From Acidobacteriaceae bacterium (GTDB taxonomy: Bacteria > Acidobacteriota > Terriglobia > Terriglobales > Acidobacteriaceae), in the NCBI GenBank assembly GCA_003165795.1, contig PMWW01000125.1, forward strand, positions 19,167 through 51,224: DNA of 32,058 bases, in the 5' to 3' direction. The translations under genes were made by a program, and so were the position numbers. This document shows positions 16,468-23,945 of the stretch, in pieces. The stretch's first letter is position 1; each line of letters starts with the position of its first letter. The notes beneath the pieces were generated by a model. That model had not been told where the DNA came from and made no database searches. It worked only from the letters and a program-made list of their open reading frames with translations.

Positions 16468-16557
16468 CTACTCCGCGCAAGTGTGGTCGTGAATGATCCG
16501 CCATCCCTCGGGGAACTTGCGGAAAACCAGCGTAAACACGCCGTGATCCGACGTACA
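16468..16557 (-). pseudogene. C-terminal remnant of a SnoaL/DUF4440-like (NTF2 fold) protein
   Basis: The minus strand reads GVFTLVFRKFPEGWRIIHDH, followed by TCAE and a stop at 16470-16468. This closely resembles the last two strands of SnoaL-type NTF2-like proteins, which typically end in a WRIVHDHxS-type motif. No N-terminal two thirds is found upstream, so this is a degraded gene just upstream of panB. The 16296-16691 stretch otherwise holds nothing I can call. Confidence 0.5.
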
Positions 16558-16691
16558 CTGATTACGTCTCAACTGGGTTGGATGGCGAATAGCGAATGAG
16601 GGTTTGCAGGAGGAGAGACACTATTTGTATTCGCGTTGTATTCGCGCGCTTACAACCTGACAAGCTGGGAACACATCCTGTGAACCACCTG

Positions 16692-17159
16692 CTAGGCGGG
16701 ACGCTTCTTGATGGCAGCTGATTGCTGCCAGGGACGTTTGGGCCTTTCCGATTCCGGCAGATCGCGATCACGCACGCGATCGTAAACGTACGCTTCGCTC
16801 ACCGTGCCGAGACTTTCGTTGTACAGGCTGATCATTCCGAGGCCTTCCTTCAGCTCCTCGGAAAAATCATGCAGCGCTTTGAGATGGTCGGCGGTAGCGG
16901 GGTATTCGGCTTTTGTGGTCTGCAAGACTTTCTGGTAGCCGTGGTCGACGAGCTTGGAAATCTCGCCGTTGATCAGGTAGCCGGGATAAGCAAAGATCTT
17001 CACGCCGCTGTTGTCAGTGCGTTCTATCGCCGCGGAACAATGATATTTCTTCAAGAAGACACGATGGCTGGCGCCCGGCGCCTCGAGCACGTCAAAGCTG
17101 TGATCTTTAAACCATGCAACCGCGTCCTCAAACAATCTAACCTTCAGCTTTTTTGCCAT
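16692..17159 (-). CDS. Hypothetical protein (155 aa)
   Basis: I do not recognise a domain. The soluble, charged product begins MAKKLKVRLFEDAVAWFKDH and contains FLKKYHCSAAIERTDNSGVK and IFAYPGYLINGEISKLVDHG, alternating strands and helices. A long helical middle follows (about residues 75-105) and the tail is basic (SERPKRPWQQSAAIKKRPA). No signal peptide or membrane segment is present. The balanced amino-acid composition and the codon use similar to the housekeeping genes support coding. It faces away from a decayed cysteine synthase start. Confidence 0.7.
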   Translation of the reverse strand: MAKKLKVRLFEDAVAWFKDHSFDVLEAPGASHRVFLKKYHCSAAIERTDNSGVKIFAYPGYLINGEISKLVDHGYQKVLQTTKAEYPATADHLKALHDFSEELKEGLGMISLYNESLGTVSEAYVYDRVRDRDLPESERPKRPWQQSAAIKKRPA

Positions 17160-17337
17160 TCCCGCAACCAGCCCTCACTTGGCGGAATCCGAACCGCCAT
17201 TCCCACATCGAATGCGATATCTGACGTGGAGGCCCAGGTTGCCCCGATGGCACACTTCTCGTCGCCTCCTTTTGCCAGGAATTCACACTTTCGCACACCG
17301 AACCGGCAAACAGCAACCTGCAGCGCATGAAAAAACT

Positions 17338-17418
17338 ATGAAGCGCACCCTGGGGTTCCCGGAAACGGGAATCTCGATCCTAAAGCGAATTGGTAACACG
17401 CCGCTGCTTCGGCTTTAG
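17338..17418 (+). pseudogene. 5' remnant of a cysteine synthase gene, cut at a repeat
   Basis: From the ATG at 17338 the frame reads 26 residues ending ISILKRIGNTPLLRL, then TAG. IGNTPLxRL is the characteristic N-terminal motif of the cysteine synthase/cystathionine beta-synthase PLP family. The homology stops exactly where repeat family A copy 2 begins (17419), so the body of the gene is missing. The intact JAMM peptidase gene downstream belongs to a family often linked with cysteine synthase and a sulfur-carrier protein. Confidence 0.6.
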
Positions 17419-17505
17419 CTGCGCCGTAGAAATACCTTATTCTTGTTGTCCCGCACCGACTTTAGTCGGCGAGGGACATGCTTTCCGACTTTTTCAGCAG
17501 CCTGT
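17419..17505. repeat. Repeat family A, copy 2 (left side missing)
   Basis: The element begins TGCGCCGTAGAA, as in the middle of copy 1, then has CCTTATT, a hairpin with arms GTCCCGCACCGACT and AGTCGGCGAGGGAC around TT, then TGCTTTCCGACTTTTTCAGC and AGCCTG at the right end. The block order matches copy 1 at 1421-1511, while the hairpin arms differ in sequence but keep pairing. Confidence 0.65.
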
Positions 17506-17584
17506 AGAGCCATGCCCTGATACCAAACGATTTTTTGTGGGATAGTTCTGGCAGGCTGCGGACGGCACCGCCCAGTCAATACTC

Positions 17585-18019
17585 ATGCTGAAACTCAAAC
17601 AATCGGATTACGACGAAATTCGCCACCACGGCGAACAGACTTATCCCCACGAATGCTGCGGCATTTTGCTGGGCATCGCTGACGGGGAAGAGCGCATGGT
17701 GCAAGCTACGGTCCGCTGCCACAATACGCGCACCGACTCGCCGCGCAATCGCTATCACATCGATCCTGGCGAACTGGTGCGGGCCCAACGCGCAGCCCAC
17801 GAGCGTGGCATCGACATTGTCGGCTTTTATCACTCGCATCCCGATCATCCCGCGCTCTGGTCGCAAACCGATTTTAACGAGGCCCACTGGATTGGCTGCT
17901 CCTACCTGATCACCAGCGTCGAGCAAGGACGGGCCGCTCTGACCAACTCTTTTGCGCTCACCGGCAGCAGCGAGGAAGACAAGGCGCTGGTGGACGAAGA
18001 AGTAGTGGTCGAATCGTAG
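17585..18019 (+). CDS. JAMM/Mov34-type metallopeptidase (Mec-like)
   Basis: A 144-residue single-domain M67 peptidase. The zinc site is canonical: HSHPDHPALWSQTD gives H83, H85, S93 and D96 (HxHx7Sx2D), with the catalytic glutamate E23 in YPHECCGILLG. Bacterial stand-alone members such as Mec cleave cysteine or other residues from the C terminus of ubiquitin-like sulfur carriers in CysO/ThiS-type cysteine or thiolation pathways. No such carrier or ThiF-like E1 lies nearby, but a cysteine synthase remnant sits 170 bases upstream, so a former sulfur-transfer cluster is plausible. No good ribosome binding site precedes the ATG at 17585. Confidence 0.9.
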   Translation: MLKLKQSDYDEIRHHGEQTYPHECCGILLGIADGEERMVQATVRCHNTRTDSPRNRYHIDPGELVRAQRAAHERGIDIVGFYHSHPDHPALWSQTDFNEAHWIGCSYLITSVEQGRAALTNSFALTGSSEEDKALVDEEVVVES

Positions 18020-18053
18020 GCCGGGATGAAGCAGCATTTAGCATTTGGCACTC

Positions 18054-18115
18054 AGGGAAGCTCTGACTAAGTCTGTACGTTGAAGGGGACGGCCCGAAGG
18101 CCGTCCGCAGGTATT
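18054..18115. repeat. Repeat family C, half copy
   Basis: AGGGAAGCTCTGACTAAGTC is followed by GAAGGGGACGGCC and GGCCGTCC in hairpin form. This matches the reverse complement of the right half of the full element at 18175-18302 block by block. Confidence 0.65.
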
Positions 18116-18174
18116 TGATGTGAAATAGGGGCATTGGCTCCGACAGCACTGCAGTGGACTTGATCGAATCATCG

Positions 18175-18302
18175 TTAGGGAGACTCTGATTAAAGTCACG
18201 GCAATTCCCTCAGCGGCTGAAGCCGAAGTGATTCTGCGGCATTTACGGACGGCCTCAAGGCCGTCCCCTTCGGGAAATCAGACTTAATCAGAGTTTCCTT
18301 AG
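18175..18302. repeat. Repeat family C, full 128-bp element with terminal inverted repeats
   Basis: The left end TTAGGGAGACTCTGATTAAA (18175-18194) and the right end, read on the minus strand as CTAAGGAAACTCTGATTAAG (18302-18283), form imperfect terminal inverted repeats of about 22 bp. An internal hairpin (GGACGGCC and GGCCGTCC, 18247-18266) and a GCGGCTGAAGCCG palindrome lie inside. No coding capacity. It fills most of the 384-base gap before aroC. Confidence 0.75.
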
Positions 18303-18384
18303 GTCTTGACACTCAAGTAGCCCTCAGGCCGCCCGTTGTTGCTAGTTGCTAGCCGGCCAACTGCCAACTGCCGCTTCCATCGGC

Positions 18385-18390
18385 TACAAT
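18385..18390 (+). promoter_or_regulatory. Possible -10 box before aroC
   Basis: TACAAT lies 13 bases before the aroC ATG, leaving a leader of only about 6 bases. No -35 or ribosome binding site is apparent, so aroC may be nearly leaderless or rely on another upstream promoter. Confidence 0.3.
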
Positions 18391-18403
18391 CACTTTTCTT
18401 ATT

Positions 18404-19582
18404 ATGTTGCGCTTCTCGACAGCCGGTGAGTCCCACGGAGAAGCTCTGGTGGCAATGCTCTCGGGCATGCCTGCCGGAGTTGCGGTCGATCTGGAGTTCG
18501 TCAACCACGAACTCTGGCGGCGGCAGCAAGGCTATGGCCGCGGTGGACGCATGCGCATCGAGCGCGACACAGCCCACATTCTCAGCGGCGTGCGTCATGG
18601 CAAGACCATCGGATCGCCCATCGCCCTGGTGCTGGCCAACAAAGATTGGCAGAACTGGACCGAGGCGCTGCCCGTCGAGGCAGGCGATCCGGCCAAACAC
18701 AAGCGGGTTGCTTCGCCCAGGCCGGGCCACGCCGACCTCGCCGGGGCCGTGAAGTACAACTTCTCCGAAGCGCGCTACGTTTTGGAGCGAGCGTCGGCAC
18801 GCGAGTCGGCGGCACGGGTAGCGGCGGGAGCGATCGCCAAACTACTACTGCGCGAACTCGGCATGGAAGTGTTGAGTCACGTGATCGCCGTGGGCAGCGC
18901 GCGGCTGGAGGCGCCAGTCGCATGGGATGCGATCGCAGCTCTCGCGGCTAAGGAAGACGTGTTGCTCGGGTGCATTGATCAGGAAGCTGAGTCGCGCATG
19001 AAGGAGCAGGTCGACATTGCACTGCGGACCGGCGATTCGGTTGGCGGCATTTTCGAAGTGGTGGCGCACAATGTTCCTCCGGGGCTGGGAACCTATGCAA
19101 ATTGGGACGAACGGCTTGACGCACAACTCGCGGCCGCGGTCATGTCGCTGCAGGCGGTGAAGGCAGTGGAGATTGGCGATGCGGTCCAGGCCGCGACTTC
19201 ACTGGGATCGACCGTGCATGATGAAATAGGATATGAGCGCGAAAGCCCTGGCTGCTTCACCGGATTTACCCGGCGCTCGAACCATGCCGGCGGGCTGGAG
19301 GGCGGCGTCTCCAACGGCGAAGACCTTCGCGTCCGTGGCTACTTGAAGCCGATTTCGACGCTGCGCCGTCCGCTAGCTTCGGTGGACTTCGCCAGCCGCG
19401 AGCCGGTGAAAGCTGCCTATGAGCGCTCCGACGTGTGCGTGGTTCCGGCTGCCGGAGTCGCCGCGGAAGCCATGGTGGCGTTTATCCTGGCGCGCTGCGC
19501 GCTGGAAAAATTCGGTGGCGATTCTCTGCTGGAGTTACGGCGTAATTTCGAAGGCTACTGCCAACAGCTGCGAAATTTCTAA
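18404..19582 (+). CDS. aroC: Chorismate synthase
   Basis: AroC converts 5-enolpyruvylshikimate-3-phosphate to chorismate with reduced FMN, the last common step of aromatic amino acid synthesis. The 392-residue protein opens with MLRFSTAGESHGEALVAMLS, has the RRQQGYGRGGRMRIE motif, GKTIGSPIALVLANKDW, the RPGHADLAGAVKYN signature, RASARESAARVAAGAIAK, and the late GGVSNGEDLRVRGYLKPIST and PAAGVAAEAMVAF segments. All hallmark motifs are present and the length is at the long end of normal. It starts an aroC-def-fmt block: def begins at the very next base after the stop. Confidence 0.97.
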   Translation: MLRFSTAGESHGEALVAMLSGMPAGVAVDLEFVNHELWRRQQGYGRGGRMRIERDTAHILSGVRHGKTIGSPIALVLANKDWQNWTEALPVEAGDPAKHKRVASPRPGHADLAGAVKYNFSEARYVLERASARESAARVAAGAIAKLLLRELGMEVLSHVIAVGSARLEAPVAWDAIAALAAKEDVLLGCIDQEAESRMKEQVDIALRTGDSVGGIFEVVAHNVPPGLGTYANWDERLDAQLAAAVMSLQAVKAVEIGDAVQAATSLGSTVHDEIGYERESPGCFTGFTRRSNHAGGLEGGVSNGEDLRVRGYLKPISTLRRPLASVDFASREPVKAAYERSDVCVVPAAGVAAEAMVAFILARCALEKFGGDSLLELRRNFEGYCQQLRNF

Positions 19583-20092
19583 ATGATCTATACCATTGTG
19601 AAATTCGGCGATCCGGTCCTGGAGAAGCCGTCCGCCCCGATCACGGAATTTGACGACGATCTGAGCAAGCTTGCCGACGACATGTTCGAGAGCATGTATG
19701 CCGCCCATGGTGTGGGACTGGCGGCTCCGCAGATCGGCATCAGCAAACGTATCGCCGTGATTGACGTCACCTTCAAGGAAGATCCCGAGTCGAAAATCGT
19801 GCTGGTCAATCCAGAGATTATCCATACTGAAGGCCGGCTCACCTCCAACGAAGGCTGCCTCAGTCTGCCCGAGTTCCGCGAGAAGGTTACGCGGCCGAGC
19901 AAGATCACGGCGCGAGCGCAGAACTTGAAAGGCGAGTTCTTCGACGTCACCGGAGAAGACCTGCTGGGGCGCGCGTTACTGCATGAAACCGACCACCTCA
20001 ACGGCAAGCTCTACATCAGCCTGCTCAGCGGGTTGAAGCGCGATCTGATGAAACGCAAGATTCGCAAGCTGATGAAGCAAGGCGAATGGTAG
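19583..20092 (+). CDS. def: Peptide deformylase
   Basis: Def removes the formyl group from N-formyl-methionine of new proteins. The 169-residue metalloenzyme has all three motifs: GVGLAAPQ (residues 43-50), EGCLS (90-94, metal ligand C92) and HETDH (134-138; ligands H134 and H138, catalytic E135). The usual Gln before the last motif is Leu here (LLHETDHLNG). A basic C-terminal tail (KRKIRKLMKQGEW) follows the domain. The ATG is directly adjacent to the aroC stop, and fmt, the enzyme with the opposite function, starts seven bases after this gene, so they form one transcription unit. Confidence 0.97.
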   Translation: MIYTIVKFGDPVLEKPSAPITEFDDDLSKLADDMFESMYAAHGVGLAAPQIGISKRIAVIDVTFKEDPESKIVLVNPEIIHTEGRLTSNEGCLSLPEFREKVTRPSKITARAQNLKGEFFDVTGEDLLGRALLHETDHLNGKLYISLLSGLKRDLMKRKIRKLMKQGEW

Positions 20093-20099
20093 CGCGGCC

Positions 20100-21038
20100 A
20101 TGATGGACCTGGTGTTTTGCGGGACGCCGCTGTTCGCCGTGCCCACACTGGAGAAGCTGGTGGGGGCCGGCTTTCGGGTCAAGCTGGTTGCGACACAGCC
20201 CGACCGTCCCAGCGGCCGCGGCATGGAAGTGGCTGCCTCGCCGGTAAAACGGACGGCGCTGGCGCTCGACCTTCCCATCACGCAGCCGGAGAAGATCAAG
20301 AACAACGACGAGTTTCGCGCGCAACTGGAGAGCATCGCGCCGGAAGCTATCGTCGTAGTCGGCTACGGACGCATCATTCCCCCATGGATGATCGACCTGC
20401 CCAAGCTGGGCAACATAAATCTCCACGGATCGCTGCTGCCGAAATATCGCGGCGCCGCGCCGATACAGTGGGCAATCGCGATGGGGGAGAACATCACTGG
20501 CGTGACCACCATGCGCATCGACGCGGGACTCGATACCGGCGACATCCTGATGCAAGCGGAAGAAACTATCCAGCCGCAAGACACGGCGCTGACGCTGGCG
20601 CCGCGATTGGCCCAGACGGGTGCGGAGTTGATGATCTCGACGCTTGCGGGCTTGAAGAACGGAAGCGCCACCGCGCAACCGCAAGACGACTCTAAGGCGA
20701 CGCTCGCGCCAATTTTGAAGCGGGAAGATGGGCTCATCGATTTCTCGCGCAGCGCGGTGGACACGTGGAATCGGCTGCGCGGATTTCAGCCTTGGCCGGG
20801 AGCGTTCGCCAGATTTCGCGGAAAAATGCTGCACTTGCACGCAGCAATGCCTGCAGCAAAGATTGGCGTGGTCGCTGCCGCACATTTTGTTGTCGAAAAC
20901 GACCGGCTGCTACTTGGCTTTGCCCACGGAACCGCGCTCGACGTGCAAGAATTGCAATTGGAAGGGAAGAAGAGAATGAGCGCGCGCGATTTCGTGAACG
21001 GATACCGGCCAAAGGATGAAGAGGCAGTTGGCAATTAG
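20100..21038 (+). CDS. fmt: Methionyl-tRNA formyltransferase
   Basis: Fmt formylates initiator Met-tRNA with 10-formyl-tetrahydrofolate. The 312-residue protein begins MMDLVFCGTPLFAVPTLEKL and has the catalytic triad N107, H109 and D145 in NINLHGSLLPKYRGAAPIQW and RIDAGLDTGD. The C-terminal tRNA-binding OB-like domain begins around residue 205 (ATLAPILKREDGLIDFSRSA) and includes NRLRGFQPWPGAF. Two adjacent ATGs (20100, 20103) could start it; the first is used. It follows def within seven bases and precedes rsmB in the common def-fmt-rsmB order. Confidence 0.97.
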   Translation: MMDLVFCGTPLFAVPTLEKLVGAGFRVKLVATQPDRPSGRGMEVAASPVKRTALALDLPITQPEKIKNNDEFRAQLESIAPEAIVVVGYGRIIPPWMIDLPKLGNINLHGSLLPKYRGAAPIQWAIAMGENITGVTTMRIDAGLDTGDILMQAEETIQPQDTALTLAPRLAQTGAELMISTLAGLKNGSATAQPQDDSKATLAPILKREDGLIDFSRSAVDTWNRLRGFQPWPGAFARFRGKMLHLHAAMPAAKIGVVAAAHFVVENDRLLLGFAHGTALDVQELQLEGKKRMSARDFVNGYRPKDEEAVGN

Positions 21039-21093
21039 CAGTTGGCAACCACCATCAGGGGTTAAATGATGTTGGTCCGCCAATGTTTTTTGT

Positions 21094-21130
21094 TTTGTCA
21101 TCCCGAGCGAAGCGGAGCGGAGGGATCTGC
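21094..21130. repeat. Repeat family D, copy 1
   Basis: TTTGTCATCCCGAGCGAAGC and the following GGAGCGGAGGGATCT match, in inverted orientation, a copy at 31966-32000. It lies in the fmt-rsmB gap beside AGTTGGCAA-type short repeats at 21026-21050. Confidence 0.5.
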
Positions 21131-21222
21131 GGTCCCCCACATCGCGCGAAGAGACTCACGTTTTGGGGAGCCTCTCTTTACCTGACTAAGCTGGTTGCTA
21201 ATGGCACGTTACTTCTTCTTTC

Positions 21223-22551
21223 ATGGCCATCTCACCTGCACGTTCGGCTGCCTTCGATATTCTGCTGCGGGTCGAACTGCGGAACGCCTACGCCAGCGAG
21301 TTGCTGCATTCCGGGCGATGGGAGCAGCTCAGCACCGCCGACCGTGGGTTGGCGACGGAACTGGTGATGGGCGTCCTGCGCTGGCGATCGCGCTTGGATG
21401 AGGCAATCGGCGCAGCTTCGGCGCGGCCTATCGGTAAGCTTGATTCCGAAGTACTGAATGCCCTGCGACTCGGCACTTATCAGTTGCAATATCTCAACCG
21501 GATTCCGGCCCATGCTGCCATCAACGATAGCGTGGAGCTGGTGAAACGCGCCCAGAAGCGGTCAGCCGCGCCGTTTGCGAACGCGGTGTTGCGCAAGATC
21601 GCCGCCGCGGGATTCGAACCCCATCCGGAATCGATCGCATGGACAGCTCCGTCGCTGGCGCGCGAGTTTGCCCATCCGCAATGGCTGGTTGAGCGCTGGA
21701 TAACCGCGTTCGGCAGGGAACGAGCTTGGGCGATTTGCCGCCAGGACCAGCAGATTCCCCACACTGCCGTCCGTCTCGATAGCGCCGAGATCGAGCCGGA
21801 GCTGCAAGCCGAGGGAATCGAACTGGCGCCGGGAGCGTTGCTGGCCAGCGCTCGCCTCGTCGTCAGTGGAGATGTCACCCGAACGCGTGCGCTGCAAGAG
21901 GGGCGCGTGATGATCCAGGATGAAGCCTCGCAACTGGTGGCGGCGCTAGTGGGCAGGGGCAGGCGAATACTCGATTGCTGCGCTGCTCCGGGCGGCAAGA
22001 CTGCGGCGCTGGCCGCGCGAAACCCCAATGCGGAGATTGTTGCCGCGGAACTGCACGCGCATCGCGCCGAGCTGATGCGCAAGCGCGTCCGCGCCGCCAA
22101 CGTTCACGTGATCCAAGGCGACGCTCTAAGCCTGCCCGGTTCCGGCGACTTCGATCGCGTGCTGGCCGACGTGCCTTGCTCGGGAACCGGGACGCTGGCG
22201 CGCAATCCGGAGATCAAGTGGCGACTGAGGCCGGAAGATCTCAGCGATCTGCACTCGCGACAGGTCGCCATCTTGCGCGCAGCTCTCCAGCAACTCGCTC
22301 CCGGTGGGCGTGCGGTGTACTCGACCTGCTCTGTGGAGCGCGAGGAGAACGAAGCCGTTGTCGAGGAAGTGTTACACGAGGCTGACGGCTATCGTCTGTG
22401 CGACGCTGGCGACGAACTGGACCGGCTGCGCTCCACCGGCGAGTTGGTGTGGAGCGATCTCGACTCGCTACTCAGCGGAAGATTCCTGCGCACGATTCCC
22501 GGCATTCAACCGTGCGCTGGATTTTTTGCCGCAGTCTTCGAAAGAGCGTGA
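21223..22551 (+). CDS. rsmB: 16S rRNA (cytosine(967)-C(5))-methyltransferase
   Basis: RsmB (Sun/Fmu) methylates C967 of 16S rRNA with S-adenosylmethionine. The 442-residue protein has an N-terminal NusB-like helical domain (about residues 1-135; RGLATELVMGVLRWRSRLDE, LNRIPAHAAINDSVEL) and a C-terminal Rossmann methyltransferase. The SAM motif is LDCCAAPGGKT (250-260), and the two catalytic cysteines are C319 (DVPCSGTGTLARNPEIKW) and C369 (YSTCS). Domain order and length fit RsmB rather than RsmF. The ATG at 21223 lacks a clear ribosome binding site. It is 184 bases after fmt, with repeat D between them. Confidence 0.96.
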   Translation: MAISPARSAAFDILLRVELRNAYASELLHSGRWEQLSTADRGLATELVMGVLRWRSRLDEAIGAASARPIGKLDSEVLNALRLGTYQLQYLNRIPAHAAINDSVELVKRAQKRSAAPFANAVLRKIAAAGFEPHPESIAWTAPSLAREFAHPQWLVERWITAFGRERAWAICRQDQQIPHTAVRLDSAEIEPELQAEGIELAPGALLASARLVVSGDVTRTRALQEGRVMIQDEASQLVAALVGRGRRILDCCAAPGGKTAALAARNPNAEIVAAELHAHRAELMRKRVRAANVHVIQGDALSLPGSGDFDRVLADVPCSGTGTLARNPEIKWRLRPEDLSDLHSRQVAILRAALQQLAPGGRAVYSTCSVEREENEAVVEEVLHEADGYRLCDAGDELDRLRSTGELVWSDLDSLLSGRFLRTIPGIQPCAGFFAAVFERA

Positions 22552-22611
22552 TGCAAACGTTCTTCATCAAGCCACAGCCAGAAGCGCACCGGCAACTGAC
22601 AACTGCAATAT

Positions 22612-22639
22612 AAAAGGCCGGCGCGCGGGCCGGCCCTAG
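22612..22639 (-). terminator. Rho-independent terminator of the HU gene
   Basis: On the minus strand GGCCGGC pairs with GCCGGCC around a 6-base GC-rich loop (22636-22617), followed by TTTTAT. It lies 24 bases after the HU stop codon and also sits between convergent rsmB and HU genes. Confidence 0.7.
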
Positions 22640-22659
22640 ACTGCAGAGAAATAATGCAG

Positions 22660-22953
22660 CTACTTCTTGGGTGCAATCGCGTCCTTGGCGGCCTTGGCTA
22701 CACGGAACTTCACCACCGTCTTGGCGGCGATTTTGATGGCTTCGCCAGTCTGCGGATTGCGTCCCATGCGTGCTTTGCGGTTGGACTTCACCAGACGGCC
22801 CAGACCCGGAACCACGAATAAGCCATTTTTCTTGGTTTCCTTGATCGCTATTTCGGCCAGCGATTCCAGAAACGCAGCGGCCTGCTTGTTGTTGAGTTCA
22901 TGCTTCTCGGCCATGAGGCGGACGAGCTGGGTCTTGGTCATGCCTGTTGCCAT
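22660..22953 (-). CDS. HU-family DNA-binding protein
   Basis: HU is a small dimeric nucleoid protein that bends DNA. The 97-residue product has the family hallmark ARMGRNPQTGEAIKI at about residues 61-75, where the Pro intercalates into DNA, and the helical N terminus MTKTQLVRLMAEKHELNNKQ. FVVPGLGRLVKSNRK is the core beta region. The tail is lysine/alanine rich. The start is the ATG at 22953 because AAGGAGG lies eight bases upstream; a longer open frame reaches 23016 but is not HU-like. A terminator follows directly, so the gene is monocistronic. HU and IHF cannot be fully separated by eye, but the homodimer type is more likely. Confidence 0.93.
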   Translation of the reverse strand: MATGMTKTQLVRLMAEKHELNNKQAAAFLESLAEIAIKETKKNGLFVVPGLGRLVKSNRKARMGRNPQTGEAIKIAAKTVVKFRVAKAAKDAIAPKK

Positions 22954-23143
22954 TCGTAAATCCTCCTTGAAGATGTGAGCAGTATAAGTGCTCAACTTGT
23001 GCGTATCGTATACCAAGCTCGGTCAGGTGAAAAGCACTTTTCGCCAGATTCCATGCGGTTTTTCCACAGGCCGCATCCGGAAAGCCACTGTCCATGCGGG
23101 TTTCGCGGACTCTCATCGCACAAAGATGCCATAATGTAAGAGG

Positions 23144-23830
23144 TTGGCGGCGGTCTCGGCGGTCAGCGAGGTGTTCGATTTGAGTTGTTCCATCTGCAAT
23201 CGTCGCAAGGAGAAGCGCTTCTGCCTGGCGGTGCATGGGCGCATTTGCCCGCAATGCTGCGGCGAGCAGCGTGAAGTTACGCTTGATTGCCCACCCGAAT
23301 GCCCGTACCTGCAACAGGCACGCCAGCACGAGAAACCAAGAACGTTTGAAGACCTGCCGGCGAGCCTAGTGTTCCCGGAAATCGAGGTTGCGGAGCAATT
23401 CCTGCACGCTCGGGAGACGCTGATCGCCGGTGTTCTGCAGACGCTGGGCAGGCTGTCGCGGTGCGATCGCGACCTGCACGATCGCGAAATCATTGGCGCG
23501 GTGGCGAACCTGGCGACGAGCTATCAGACGTTGGTCAGTTCCGGGCTGGTGTATGAAGAGGCCCTGCCCAATCCTGCGCAGCGGACGATTATCCAGACGC
23601 TCCGCCAAATTCTGCAGGAATTTCGCGAAGTGGAACACCAGCATCTTGGCCATACCACATTGCGGGATGCCGAAATACTCCAGACGCTGGTGTTCACGCT
23701 GCGGCTGGCGAACGTGCAGACCTCGGGACGGCCCCGCTCGCGCGGATTTATCGATTTCCTGAACGCACGTTTTGCCGAGCCAGAACCGTCGCCCGCGGCC
23801 GGGCCGGCGAGTCGCATCATCCTGGCTTAG
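23144..23830 (+). CDS. Hypothetical protein with an N-terminal cysteine-rich (probable zinc) domain
   Basis: A 228-residue protein. Its first 55 residues hold eight cysteines (C15, C18, C27, C35, C38, C39, C49, C53) as CSIC, FC, CPQCC and CPPECPYL, spaced like one or two zinc sites. The remaining part is helical (LFHARETLIAGVLQTL-like and IIQTLRQILQEFREVEHQHL) with no membrane segment. The end (FAEPEPSPAAGPASRIILA) is low-complexity. The start is uncertain: TTG at 23144 or GTG at 23171, neither with a good ribosome binding site. The cysteine pattern is intact under both. I do not recognise a named family. A regulatory or nucleic acid-binding role is only a guess. Confidence 0.7.
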   Translation: MAAVSAVSEVFDLSCSICNRRKEKRFCLAVHGRICPQCCGEQREVTLDCPPECPYLQQARQHEKPRTFEDLPASLVFPEIEVAEQFLHARETLIAGVLQTLGRLSRCDRDLHDREIIGAVANLATSYQTLVSSGLVYEEALPNPAQRTIIQTLRQILQEFREVEHQHLGHTTLRDAEILQTLVFTLRLANVQTSGRPRSRGFIDFLNARFAEPEPSPAAGPASRIILA

Positions 23831-23945
23831 CCGTCGATACCTCACGCTCGTTTCGGTTTGGCGATGCTCATCGCCAAGATTTCACCGCCAGGTACGGTAT
23901 TCTTCCGGTTTCATCTCTAGACTGGTAATATCGGTTTTCTTTTTT

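Noticed and set aside
20025-20885. A 286-residue open frame on the minus strand
   Set aside because: It is antisense to fmt and has no domain features.
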